Assembly: GCA_948750805.1 (NCBI GenBank)
Contig: CAPZYV010000016.1
Span: 1-12,282, forward strand
Reading direction: 5' to 3'
DNA from: an uncultured Bacilli bacterium
Lineage (GTDB): Bacteria > Bacillota_I > Bacilli_A > RF39 > UBA660
DNA: 12,282 bases
Each line of letters begins with the position of its first letter. The first letter of the stretch is position 1. The notes beneath the pieces were generated by a model. The model did not search any database. It was not told where the DNA came from and saw only the letters and a list, made by a program, of their open reading frames with translations. The position numbers were made by a program, and so were the translations under genes. This document shows, one piece after another, positions 1 to 5,569 of the stretch.

Positions 1-135
1 ATAATATAATTCTTTAGATTTATATATATTATCAATATCATTATAATTATTAATTAAACTAAATACAAAATCTTTTGATAAGAAAATAAGATAGATAATT
101 ATTAAAGATAAATAGAACCAATTTTTCTTTATCAT
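1..135 (-). CDS. Partial membrane protein, N-terminus only (possibly MreC)
   Basis: This is an open frame of 45 codons that runs off the left edge of the window, so only the N-terminus is visible. It begins MIKKNWFYLS, with a short positive start, one hydrophobic segment at about residues 6-20, and then a polar stretch rich in Asn, Asp, Lys and Tyr that could open a coiled coil. A good ribosome binding site, AGGTGA (141-146), lies five bases before the ATG. The start is 32 bases after the SPOR-like gene, with no terminator between them, so the two are probably cotranscribed. A short cytoplasmic tail, one membrane segment and then a helix is the layout of the rod-shape protein MreC. In Bacillus the SPOR protein gene spoIIB lies close to mreBCD, which fits. 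The identification is only inference; the reading frame itself is more secure. Confidence 0.6.
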   Translation of the reverse strand, partial: MIKKNWFYLSLIIIYLIFLSKDFVFSLINNYNDIDNIYKSKELYY

Positions 136-167
136 AAAATTCACCTACTATTATTATGGTAGTAATA

Positions 168-605
168 CTAATTTTTATATTCATTAAATGATTTTAAAAT
201 ATAATTATTAATATTCGCATAATTATCTTTAGAACTAGTTTTAATTAATACTTCATAGGTTTCTAAATTTTTAATAAATTCATTATTTATTTTTAATTCT
301 CCTTTATAAAAATTTATTCCTAAATCATTAAAATAACTTGTCATCAGTTCAATACTATCTTTATTTTTATATATACCTATTACTACTTTATAAATGACAT
401 TATCATTATAAATAAGAGAATTTGCTATATTATTACTTTTATTTTTTGCTTCTATTTCATTATTATAAGAACCTACAAAAAAATATGTAACTTTAGATTC
501 TAGTGCTTTTGTAAAAATCGTATTATCAAACTTAGTACAATAGATGTAAGAAGTTGCCATACCTATTATTAATGCTATTAAAAATATTTTTATATTATTT
601 TTCAT
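168..605 (-). CDS. Small membrane-anchored SPOR-like protein
   Basis: This 145-aa protein has a short N-terminal membrane segment (about residues 5-22, after MKNNIK) and then an extracytoplasmic domain. Two similar half-motifs are visible: YFFVGSYNNEIEAKN at about residue 41 and YKVVIGIYKNKDSIE at about residue 72, the second followed by a helix ending in LGI. That pattern, a beta strand with a Gly-Ser/Gly-x-Tyr turn followed by a helix, is what SPOR peptidoglycan-binding domains look like (SpoIIB, CwlC, FtsN). I see the pattern by eye only. GGTGA lies six bases before the ATG and supports the start. The gene has its own candidate promoter and is followed closely by a membrane protein gene. 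A SpoIIB-like role in septal or engulfment peptidoglycan work is possible given the dacB-spmAB operon just upstream, but this is not shown. Confidence 0.6.
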   Translation of the reverse strand: MKNNIKIFLIALIIGMATSYIYCTKFDNTIFTKALESKVTYFFVGSYNNEIEAKNKSNNIANSLIYNDNVIYKVVIGIYKNKDSIELMTSYFNDLGINFYKGELKINNEFIKNLETYEVLIKTSSKDNYANINNYILKSFNEYKN

Positions 606-627
606 TTATTTTCACCAAATATATCTT

Positions 628-655
628 AGCATATTAAAATTCCATTTATTGTCGA
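628..655 (-). promoter_or_regulatory. Candidate sigma-A promoter of the SPOR-like gene
   Basis: On the minus strand TCGACA (650-655) is followed after 16 bases by TATGCT (628-633), a near-consensus -35 and a four-of-six -10. It lies about 25-50 bases before the ATG at 605. The rest of the 606-783 gap holds the spmB terminator candidate and A/T-rich sequence in which I see nothing else. Confidence 0.35.
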
Positions 656-722
656 ATTAAGGATTCAAAAATTTATTTTTAAGCTTATCTATCAAACTTT
701 AATCTAATATCGTTTGCAAATT

Positions 723-761
723 AAAAACAAGCCTTTACCATCTTGTTAATCGCTTGCTTCT
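723..761 (-). terminator. Candidate Rho-independent terminator after spmB
   Basis: Read on the minus strand, GCAAGC (757-752) pairs with GCTTGT (732-727), extended outwards by A-U and G-U pairs into the run of five T at 727-723. The loop is large (about 19 bases), so the hairpin is only moderately convincing. It begins about 23 bases after the spmB stop, which is where the dacB-spmA-spmB operon should end. Confidence 0.45.
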
Positions 762-783
762 AAATAATTTTTAATACCTAAAC

Positions 784-1305
784 TTAACCAAAAAACATTG
801 AAGTTATTACAAATGCAGCGATAATTCCCATTAAATCTGCAAATAAACCAACTGGTAAAGAATATCTAGTTTTTGTAATTTTAACACTTCCATAATAAAG
901 AGCTAAAACATAAATAGTAGTATCCGTACAACCTTGCAAAGTTGAAGCCAAACGCCCAGCAAAAGAATCAGGTCCAAATGTGGCAAAAATATCGTTCATA
1001 ATAGCGAGTGACGCTGTACCAGATATTGGTCTTAATATTGCCATAGGAAAAATATCTAGTGGTATTTTACTAAATTCAAGTAATGGTTTTAAAAAACCTA
1101 AAGCACCTTCTAAAAACTTACTATCTAAAAAAAGATTAACTGCAAATACCATGGCAATTATTGTTGGAGCAATATGAAAAACCATTATTAAACCTTCTTT
1201 AGCTCCCACTAAAAAAGTATCATAAACATTTACTTTCTTTTTAAAACCATAAAATATAATAAAAAATACAAAAAGAGGAATTATAATTTTAGATATTAAA
1301 TTCAT
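784..1305 (-). CDS. spmB: Spore maturation protein SpmB
   Basis: This 173-aa membrane protein of the nucleoside-recognition/Gate domain family matches SpmB in length and motifs: RPISGTASL at residues 92-100, GPDS at 111-114 and STLQGCTDTTIYV from 121. Four or so hydrophobic segments are visible (residues about 5-20, 40-60, 85-100 and 150-172). In Bacillus subtilis, SpmA and SpmB are made in the developing spore system and are needed for full core dehydration and heat resistance; the transported or sensed molecule is unknown. The gene overlaps the end of spmA by 17 bases, and its AAGGAGG lies inside spmA, in the codons for the Arg-rich tail of SpmA, ten bases before the ATG. It is the last gene of the dacB-spmA-spmB operon. 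Confidence 0.93.
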   Translation of the reverse strand: MNLISKIIIPLFVFFIIFYGFKKKVNVYDTFLVGAKEGLIMVFHIAPTIIAMVFAVNLFLDSKFLEGALGFLKPLLEFSKIPLDIFPMAILRPISGTASLAIMNDIFATFGPDSFAGRLASTLQGCTDTTIYVLALYYGSVKITKTRYSLPVGLFADLMGIIAAFVITSMFFG

Positions 1306-1882
1306 GTTTTTTTCTCCTCCTTATACTATAATCTAATAAAAGACCAGACACACTTGATACTGTCGTTGCTAAAATACTTGTAATAATAATTTCTGTTGGA
1401 TTAATACTACCATGCATAATTCGAAGCGCAATAACTGTTGTAGGTATTAATGTTACTCCGCCTGTATTTAAAACTAAAAATGTAATCATTGCTTCAGTTG
1501 CAGTATCTTTTTTAGGATTATTTTTCTGTAGTTCTTCCATCGCTTTTAAGCCAAATGGTGTTGCCGCACTACCCAAACCTAACATATTAGCCGCAATATT
1601 ACTAGCAATATATCCTAAAGCTTTATCATCTTTTCTTAAACTAGGAAACAACTTACTAAGAATAGGATTAAGAATTCGTGAAAATATTTGTAATAAACCA
1701 GCTTCTTCTGCTATTTTCATTATGCCTGTCCATAAAACTATTAAAGGCATCATTTCTAAAATTAAGTTAAAACCACTAGTCGCATGAGTTAAAATACCAT
1801 TATTAATCGTATCAATATTACCTGTTATAAAAGAATAAATTATTGCAACAAATATAAGAATAGCCCATATTATATTTACCAT
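1289..1882 (-). CDS. spmA: Spore maturation protein SpmA
   Basis: This 197-aa integral membrane protein of the nucleoside-recognition/Gate family is recognisable as SpmA by LGLGSAATPFGLKAMEELQ (residues 101-119), LNTGGVTLIPTTVIALR (138-154), and an N-terminal region with WTGIMKIAEEAGLL. Hydrophobic stretches lie at about residues 4-20, 38-55, 88-105, 132-152 and 163-183, and the protein ends in a basic tail with RRRKK. SpmA works with SpmB in dehydrating the spore core of B. subtilis. The gene overlaps the end of dacB by seven bases, with AGGTGG nine bases before the ATG. The order dacB-spmA-spmB matches B. subtilis and supports all three calls. Confidence 0.94.
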   Translation of the reverse strand: MVNIIWAILIFVAIIYSFITGNIDTINNGILTHATSGFNLILEMMPLIVLWTGIMKIAEEAGLLQIFSRILNPILSKLFPSLRKDDKALGYIASNIAANMLGLGSAATPFGLKAMEELQKNNPKKDTATEAMITFLVLNTGGVTLIPTTVIALRIMHGSINPTEIIITSILATTVSSVSGLLLDYSIRRRKKHEFNI

Positions 1883-2961
1883 TTTTTAAACCACCTAATT
1901 ATTTTTTCAAAAAAACCAATTTTTTCTGATTTTTCATCATTTATTTTCTTAGCATAAATACTTTTAGTACTTAAAATTGTATCATTAAGTTTAACTTTTG
2001 CTTCGCCAATTTTTATACCATCATAAACTTCTTCATATTTATAAATAGTTAATTCTATTTTAAGATTCTTCTTTTCTTCATTAGTGACTAAAGCATAATA
2101 ATCTTCTTTAATATAAAATTCTATATTTTTATAATAATTGTCATCAACTTTAAAATTATTTTTGTCAAGTGCTAGTATAGATTCATATTTATCAAAATAG
2201 GTTTCATATAAATTTTTATGGTCATTAAAGTCATTAGGGTCATTTAAAGTTACGATAACCAAATTTTTATTATCTCGTGAGGCAGTTGTAACTAAAGTTC
2301 TTCTAGCTGCATTAGTATAACCAGTTTTACCTCCAGTTGTATATTTATACATACCATAAAGTTTATTTTTACCTTCCCAAACATATTTTTTCAAATTACT
2401 TTCAGCTTTATAAGTTCGAGACCCAAAAATATCCTTAAATATTTCATTTTGCATTGCTACTTTCGTAAGAAGAGCCATATCATAAGCAGTAGAAGTGTTA
2501 CCAACTCCATCATTATCTAAGCCATGTGCATTAACAAACTTTGTATTTTTCATCCCAATTGTAGATGCATATTCATTCATTAAATATACAAAGTTTTCCA
2601 TAGAACCTGCGACAGTATTAGCTATTGCTACTGCTGCATCATTACCACTTCTAAGCATAAGTCCATATAATAAATCTTTTAATTTTATTTCTTCACCTAC
2701 ACTTAAGTAAACACTAGAACCGTATGCTTTTAAAATATCTTCATCAGCAACTACCATCTTATCTAAATCACTATACATAATAGTTACTAAAGTAGTCATT
2801 ATTTTCGTTATCGAAGCAATAAGTTGAGGTTTATCCTTATTTAAATCATATAAAACCCGACCACTATTTAAATCCATCACTACGGCTTTACTAGCACTAA
2901 TTGCAAGTATATTTAAAGGTAGAATAAAAAATGCTAAAACTGCTACTATTATCTTTTTCAT
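1876..2961 (-). CDS. dacB: D-alanyl-D-alanine carboxypeptidase, sporulation type (DacB, PBP5*)
   Basis: This 361-aa secreted serine peptidase of the penicillin-binding protein 5 family trims the terminal D-Ala from peptidoglycan stem peptides. The three active-site motifs are all present: SITK at residues 50-53 (nucleophile S50, K53), SGN at 105-107 and KTG at 212-214. A signal peptide occupies about residues 1-22. After the catalytic domain comes a small beta-rich PBP5 C-terminal domain (about residues 265-340), then an amphipathic tail ending in FFEKIIRWFKKW, the usual membrane anchor. The following genes, spmA and spmB, are the partners of sporulation-specific dacB in B. subtilis, where it sets the low cross-linking of the spore cortex. 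On sequence alone a vegetative DacA or DacF cannot be excluded; the operon context decides the name. The ribosome binding site AGGGTGA precedes the ATG. Confidence 0.9.
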   Translation of the reverse strand: MKKIIVAVLAFFILPLNILAISASKAVVMDLNSGRVLYDLNKDKPQLIASITKIMTTLVTIMYSDLDKMVVADEDILKAYGSSVYLSVGEEIKLKDLLYGLMLRSGNDAAVAIANTVAGSMENFVYLMNEYASTIGMKNTKFVNAHGLDNDGVGNTSTAYDMALLTKVAMQNEIFKDIFGSRTYKAESNLKKYVWEGKNKLYGMYKYTTGGKTGYTNAARRTLVTTASRDNKNLVIVTLNDPNDFNDHKNLYETYFDKYESILALDKNNFKVDDNYYKNIEFYIKEDYYALVTNEEKKNLKIELTIYKYEEVYDGIKIGEAKVKLNDTILSTKSIYAKKINDEKSEKIGFFEKIIRWFKKW

Positions 2962-2977
2962 AGATTCACCCTATTTA

Positions 2978-3007
2978 AGTCTATGATAATTACAATATAA
3001 AAATAAC
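2978..3007 (-). promoter_or_regulatory. Candidate sigma-E-like promoter of dacB-spmA-spmB
   Basis: On the minus strand GTTATTTT (3007-3000), 14 bases, then CATAGACT (2985-2978) resembles the mother-cell sigma-E consensus (GTHATATT, 13-15 bases, CATACAnT) with one mismatch in each box. No good sigma-A promoter is visible here. The predicted start of transcription falls at the edge of the AGGGTGA site, giving a very short leader, which lowers confidence. The -35 overlaps the terminator of the preceding gene. Confidence 0.35.
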
Positions 3008-3026
3008 TCTTTAAATTGAGTTATTT
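2996..3026 (-). terminator. Rho-independent terminator of the coiled-coil gene, stop codon in the stem
   Basis: A perfect 9-bp inverted repeat, AAATAACTC (3026-3018) with GAGTTATTT (3009-3001), has an 8-base loop and is followed by a T-rich run on the minus strand. The stop codon TAA (3023-3021) of the coiled-coil gene lies within the stem. The stem is A/T-rich, so termination may be partial. Confidence 0.55.
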
Positions 3027-3644
3027 ATTAGGACTAATTCTACTTATAACTTCAGTTAAATACTCACTACTATTTAAATCTTGCTCTATCAAATCATCAA
3101 GAATTGGAGCAAAATAACCAATTATTTCTGAAACTATCTGTTCTTCTTCCGTAATGCTACTTTCTATACTATATTTTTCTTTATAGCATGTACTTAATTG
3201 TTCATTTACTTCTTTATGTTCTTTATCTAAAGCCACAAAATTATCTTTTTCTTCAATTATTTCCAAATTATTTTTTGAACGCATTCTATGATATTTTCTT
3301 TTAATATGTTTTTCTCTTAAAATATAAGTTATTCCTAATGAACCAATTACTCCTAAAGAAGGTATTAATACTGGTAAAGCAAATACTCTAAACAAGAAAA
3401 AAGATATAATTAGAGTTAATATAACTAATACACCAAAAATTGCTGCATTATTAAGTAGCTCATCACTTTCTATCATATTTTCACTTAAAGATTCAATTTT
3501 TTTAACTAATTCTCCATAAGCTTGATGAATTGCTTTATTTTTTTTATCAAGTTTATTTATCTTTCCATTAACTATTTTTAACTCAGCTTCTAATTCTTTA
3601 ATTTTATCTCGACTATTTTCTAAAATTTTTAAATAATTATCCAT
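3021..3644 (-). CDS. Coiled-coil membrane protein of unknown function
   Basis: I do not recognise a family. With the ATG at 3644 the product is 207 aa: a Lys/Glu-rich helix likely to form a coiled coil (about residues 8-60), a hydrophobic hairpin of two membrane segments (about 67-88 and 89-109, separated by a Pro pair), and then a second long charged helix (about 112-185) with a short C-terminal region. The frame stays open to an upstream ATG at 3680, but that start would overlap the DUF3006 gene by 20 bases and has no ribosome binding site. At 3644 an AGAGTGGG lies about eight bases upstream, just after the DUF3006 stop. The gene follows the lipoprotein and DUF3006 genes closely and ends at a terminator, so it is probably the third gene of that operon. 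Both coiled coils should be on the same side of the membrane. Confidence 0.75.
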   Translation of the reverse strand: MDNYLKILENSRDKIKELEAELKIVNGKINKLDKKNKAIHQAYGELVKKIESLSENMIESDELLNNAAIFGVLVILTLIISFFLFRVFALPVLIPSLGVIGSLGITYILREKHIKRKYHRMRSKNNLEIIEEKDNFVALDKEHKEVNEQLSTCYKEKYSIESSITEEEQIVSEIIGYFAPILDDLIEQDLNSSEYLTEVISRISPNK

Positions 3645-3660
3645 ATAATTTACCCACTCT

Positions 3661-3858
3661 TTAATCTTCAAATAAATCATTTACTAAAGAAGATATAATT
3701 TTATTTCTTTTTTTACTAGCTGTTTTATCTAAAACTATATTTATAACATCGCCTTCTTTAGCCTTAGGTAATAAGGCCTTAGATATTTTAGCAAATTCAT
3801 TAATATTTATTTCTACTATAGCATATTCGCCTTCAAATCTATCTATTATAACTTCCAT
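3661..3858 (-). CDS. DUF3006 family protein
   Basis: This small 65-aa protein begins MEVIIDRFEGEYAIVEI, the typical opening of DUF3006: a beta-rich fold with the IDRFEGxxAVVE motif, then LLPKAKEGDVINIVLD at about residues 29-44, and a charged C-terminal helix ending in NDLFED. No enzyme activity is known for the family. It is very often encoded next to stand-alone ComEC/Rec2-like metallo-beta-lactamase-fold proteins, and here it starts ten bases after such a gene, which supports the call. It has no signal peptide, so it should stay in the cytoplasm while its neighbour is exported. A GAGTGA before the ATG is a weak ribosome binding site, and translational coupling is likely. Confidence 0.85.
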   Translation of the reverse strand: MEVIIDRFEGEYAIVEININEFAKISKALLPKAKEGDVINIVLDKTASKKRNKIISSLVNDLFED

Positions 3859-3868
3859 AAAAAATCAC

Positions 3869-4735
3869 TCACTTTTCTGTTATTATTTTATAACTATTAC
3901 CATCACTTTTAATAATAATAGTTCCCTTTTTTCTTGTTTCATATATTTCACAATTATAATCATTAAGTTTATTTATAGTTTCTTCATTTGGCAGATTATA
4001 AGAATTATTTTCCCCTACACTAATAATAGCATATTTTGGTGAAACACGCGACAAGAAATTTTCACTTGTACTTGTAGAAGAACCATGATGTCCTACTTTT
4101 AAAACATCTGCCTTTATATTTTCTTTTATTTCCTTTTCGCTTAATTCTTCAGCATCTCCTGTAAATAAAAATGAAGTATTTTCATAAATTAATCTTAAAA
4201 CAATAGAATAATTATTTAAAGAAGAATATTTTTTACTATTAGGCGCTACTATTGTAGCTTGTAAATTACCTTCATTTATAATTTTTAAGTTAGCTAAAGC
4301 CGTTTTAATTTTTAATCCCTTATTCATAATTGTTGTCAGCAAGTGTTCATAAGTTTTAGTATTCGTAACTTTTTTTGGCATATAAATATTTTCAATATCA
4401 AACGTTTCTATAATAGCACTTAAACCACCTATATGGTCAGCATGTGGATGCGTTCCTAATAAATAATTAATTCTTTTATAACCTAAAGAATCAATATAAT
4501 TAATTATTTTAGAACTAAATCTTGCTTCTCCACCATCAATTAACATTGTTTTATTATTAGGTAGCTCGATAAAAATAGAATCTCCTTGTCCCACATCTAT
4601 AAAATGAATAATAAGTTCGCCATCAATTCTTTCTTGAGTTATATTTTTATCTTCTTCTATATTTTGACTACTACCATAAGAAACACATCCACTCAAACTT
4701 AATAACATAAATAACAAAATTATAAACTTCTTCAT
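3869..4735 (-). CDS. ComEC/Rec2-like metallo-beta-lactamase-fold lipoprotein
   Basis: This 288-aa exported hydrolase begins with a lipoprotein signal peptide (MKKFIILLFM, lipobox LSGC with C17), so it should be anchored to the outer face of the membrane. The metallo-beta-lactamase fold follows: FIDVGQGDSIFIELP (about 45-59), LIDGG (65-69), the metal-binding THPHADHIGG at 95-104, FTGD at 191-194 and VGHHGSSTS at 214-222. These are the motifs of the soluble domain of the competence protein ComEC, but the competence membrane channel is absent. ComEC-type domains usually have a His in an NxYGHP-like motif near the C-terminus; here the equivalent NSYNLPN (244-250) has Leu instead. Such stand-alone proteins are suspected nucleases or phosphodiesterases, but their substrate is generally unknown. 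GAGGT sits six to seven bases before the ATG. DUF3006 and a coiled-coil protein follow in the same operon. Confidence 0.9.
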   Translation of the reverse strand: MKKFIILLFMLLSLSGCVSYGSSQNIEEDKNITQERIDGELIIHFIDVGQGDSIFIELPNNKTMLIDGGEARFSSKIINYIDSLGYKRINYLLGTHPHADHIGGLSAIIETFDIENIYMPKKVTNTKTYEHLLTTIMNKGLKIKTALANLKIINEGNLQATIVAPNSKKYSSLNNYSIVLRLIYENTSFLFTGDAEELSEKEIKENIKADVLKVGHHGSSTSTSENFLSRVSPKYAIISVGENNSYNLPNEETINKLNDYNCEIYETRKKGTIIIKSDGNSYKIITEK

Positions 4736-4746
4736 ATGATACCTCT

Positions 4747-4780
4747 ATTATAATTATAACAAAGTAAGAAAAAAGAACAA
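4747..4780 (-). promoter_or_regulatory. Sigma-A promoter of the lipoprotein operon
   Basis: On the minus strand TTGTTC (4780-4775), 16 bases, then a perfect TATAAT (4758-4753), with a second TATAAT directly after it (4752-4747). The -35 lies within the hairpin that ends the preceding gene. The ATG is at 4735, with GAGGT between. Confidence 0.6.
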
Positions 4781-4800
4781 CGTTTTTTTTATTGTTCTTA
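4767..4800 (-). terminator. Rho-independent terminator of the 214-aa gene
   Basis: AAGAACAA (4799-4792 on the minus strand) pairs with TTGTTCTT (4780-4773), an 8-bp perfect stem with an A-rich 11-base loop, followed by a T run interrupted by one C. It lies 11 bases after the stop of the 214-aa gene. T runs flank both sides, so it could work in both directions. Confidence 0.7.
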
Positions 4801-4810
4801 GTTTTTTTAT

Positions 4811-5455
4811 TTATCTAACCATAATTCTAGAGCGAAGTGTATCTCCATAATAATAATCTAATTCAGGCTCTAATCCTGACATAAACATATCTTCTACTCC
4901 TTTAGTATGATTAAATTTATCAGCTCTACCATTTTTTATTTCTAATAATATTTCAAGTAATTTTTCATATTGTTCCTTACAACTTAAACTTTTAAAAGTT
5001 TCTGAGCCACCAATAATTTTCACTTGATGTTCAAGATAGGTAAACCAAATAGTTACAATTTTATCATATTCATTATAACTTACAAAATATTGATTAGCTC
5101 TATCTTGTTTAGCACCTTCAGTACTTTCTTTATTAGCTTGTAATATAGCACCATAATTATTTTCTAAATAGTCTATTAATTCTTCAACATGGCCATAAAC
5201 ATTATAAGCACACCTAATCTTATTGATAAGTGGTATATTTAAAAAAGATTTATCTTTAGCTTCCATAATATTTTTACTATACTTTAAAATTATACCTTCT
5301 ACAATTTCTTTATCTCGACCTTTTAAATTAATTTTTGAACCTAAGAAATGTATATTTAAATATAATTTAATAGTTCTAGTAATAAAATCACTTAAAGCCA
5401 AATCTCCTATAAAATAAGCTAAAATAAGAAGATTAACAATAAATAATGCAGTCAT
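4811..5455 (-). CDS. Membrane-anchored protein of unknown function (214 aa)
   Basis: I do not recognise this gene. The N-terminus is one hydrophobic segment (about residues 2-20, MTALFIVNLLILAYFIGDLA) with no cleavage site in view, so it looks like a membrane anchor. The remaining 190 or so residues are mixed alpha/beta, soluble in character and rich in Tyr, Asn, Lys and Glu, with a short strand-like segment KIVTIWFTYLEHQVKIIGG at about residues 132-150. That central strand pattern suggests a small globular domain. It is a single-gene unit: an extended -10 promoter lies upstream, and a terminator follows. TAGGAG (5467-5462) six bases before the ATG fixes the start. It has no visible functional link to its neighbours. 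Confidence 0.75.
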   Translation of the reverse strand: MTALFIVNLLILAYFIGDLALSDFITRTIKLYLNIHFLGSKINLKGRDKEIVEGIILKYSKNIMEAKDKSFLNIPLINKIRCAYNVYGHVEELIDYLENNYGAILQANKESTEGAKQDRANQYFVSYNEYDKIVTIWFTYLEHQVKIIGGSETFKSLSCKEQYEKLLEILLEIKNGRADKFNHTKGVEDMFMSGLEPELDYYYGDTLRSRIMVR

Positions 5456-5485
5456 TTAAAACTCCTACTTTCTCTTTGGTTTACT

Positions 5486-5494
5486 ATTATAACA
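5486..5494 (-). promoter_or_regulatory. Extended -10 promoter of the 214-aa gene
   Basis: TGTTATAAT on the minus strand (5494-5486) is a perfect extended -10 (TGnTATAAT). There is no good -35 at 17 bases, which is usual for this promoter class. The ATG is at 5455. Confidence 0.6.
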
Positions 5495-5530
5495 TAATTT
5501 TTGAAATAAAAATATTATTTTCTTAATAAT

Positions 5531-5563
5531 TAAAAAACCTTCTACAATTTAAGTGTAAAAGGT
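5531..5563 (-). terminator. Rho-independent terminator of the serS operon
   Basis: On the minus strand ACCTTTTACA (5563-5554) pairs with TGTAGAAGGT (5546-5537) in a 10-bp stem with one G-U pair and a 7-base loop, followed by six T. It begins seven bases after the serS stop codon. Confidence 0.85.
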
Positions 5564-5569
5564 AATTTA

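Noticed and set aside
606..783. A small RNA or short gene in the gap between spmB and the SPOR-like gene
   Set aside because: Apart from a terminator candidate and a promoter candidate, only weak A/T-only inverted repeats are present; no frame with a ribosome binding site was found.
980..1177. Plus-strand open frames inside spmB, and likewise inside dacB (2495-2710), the 214-aa gene (5223-5417) and sufS (9483-9692)
   Set aside because: They are antisense to strongly supported genes, resemble no protein, and have no convincing start signals.
3645..3680. An upstream ATG at 3680 as the start of the coiled-coil gene
   Set aside because: It overlaps the DUF3006 gene by 20 bases and has no ribosome binding site; the ATG at 3644 follows a purine-rich site.
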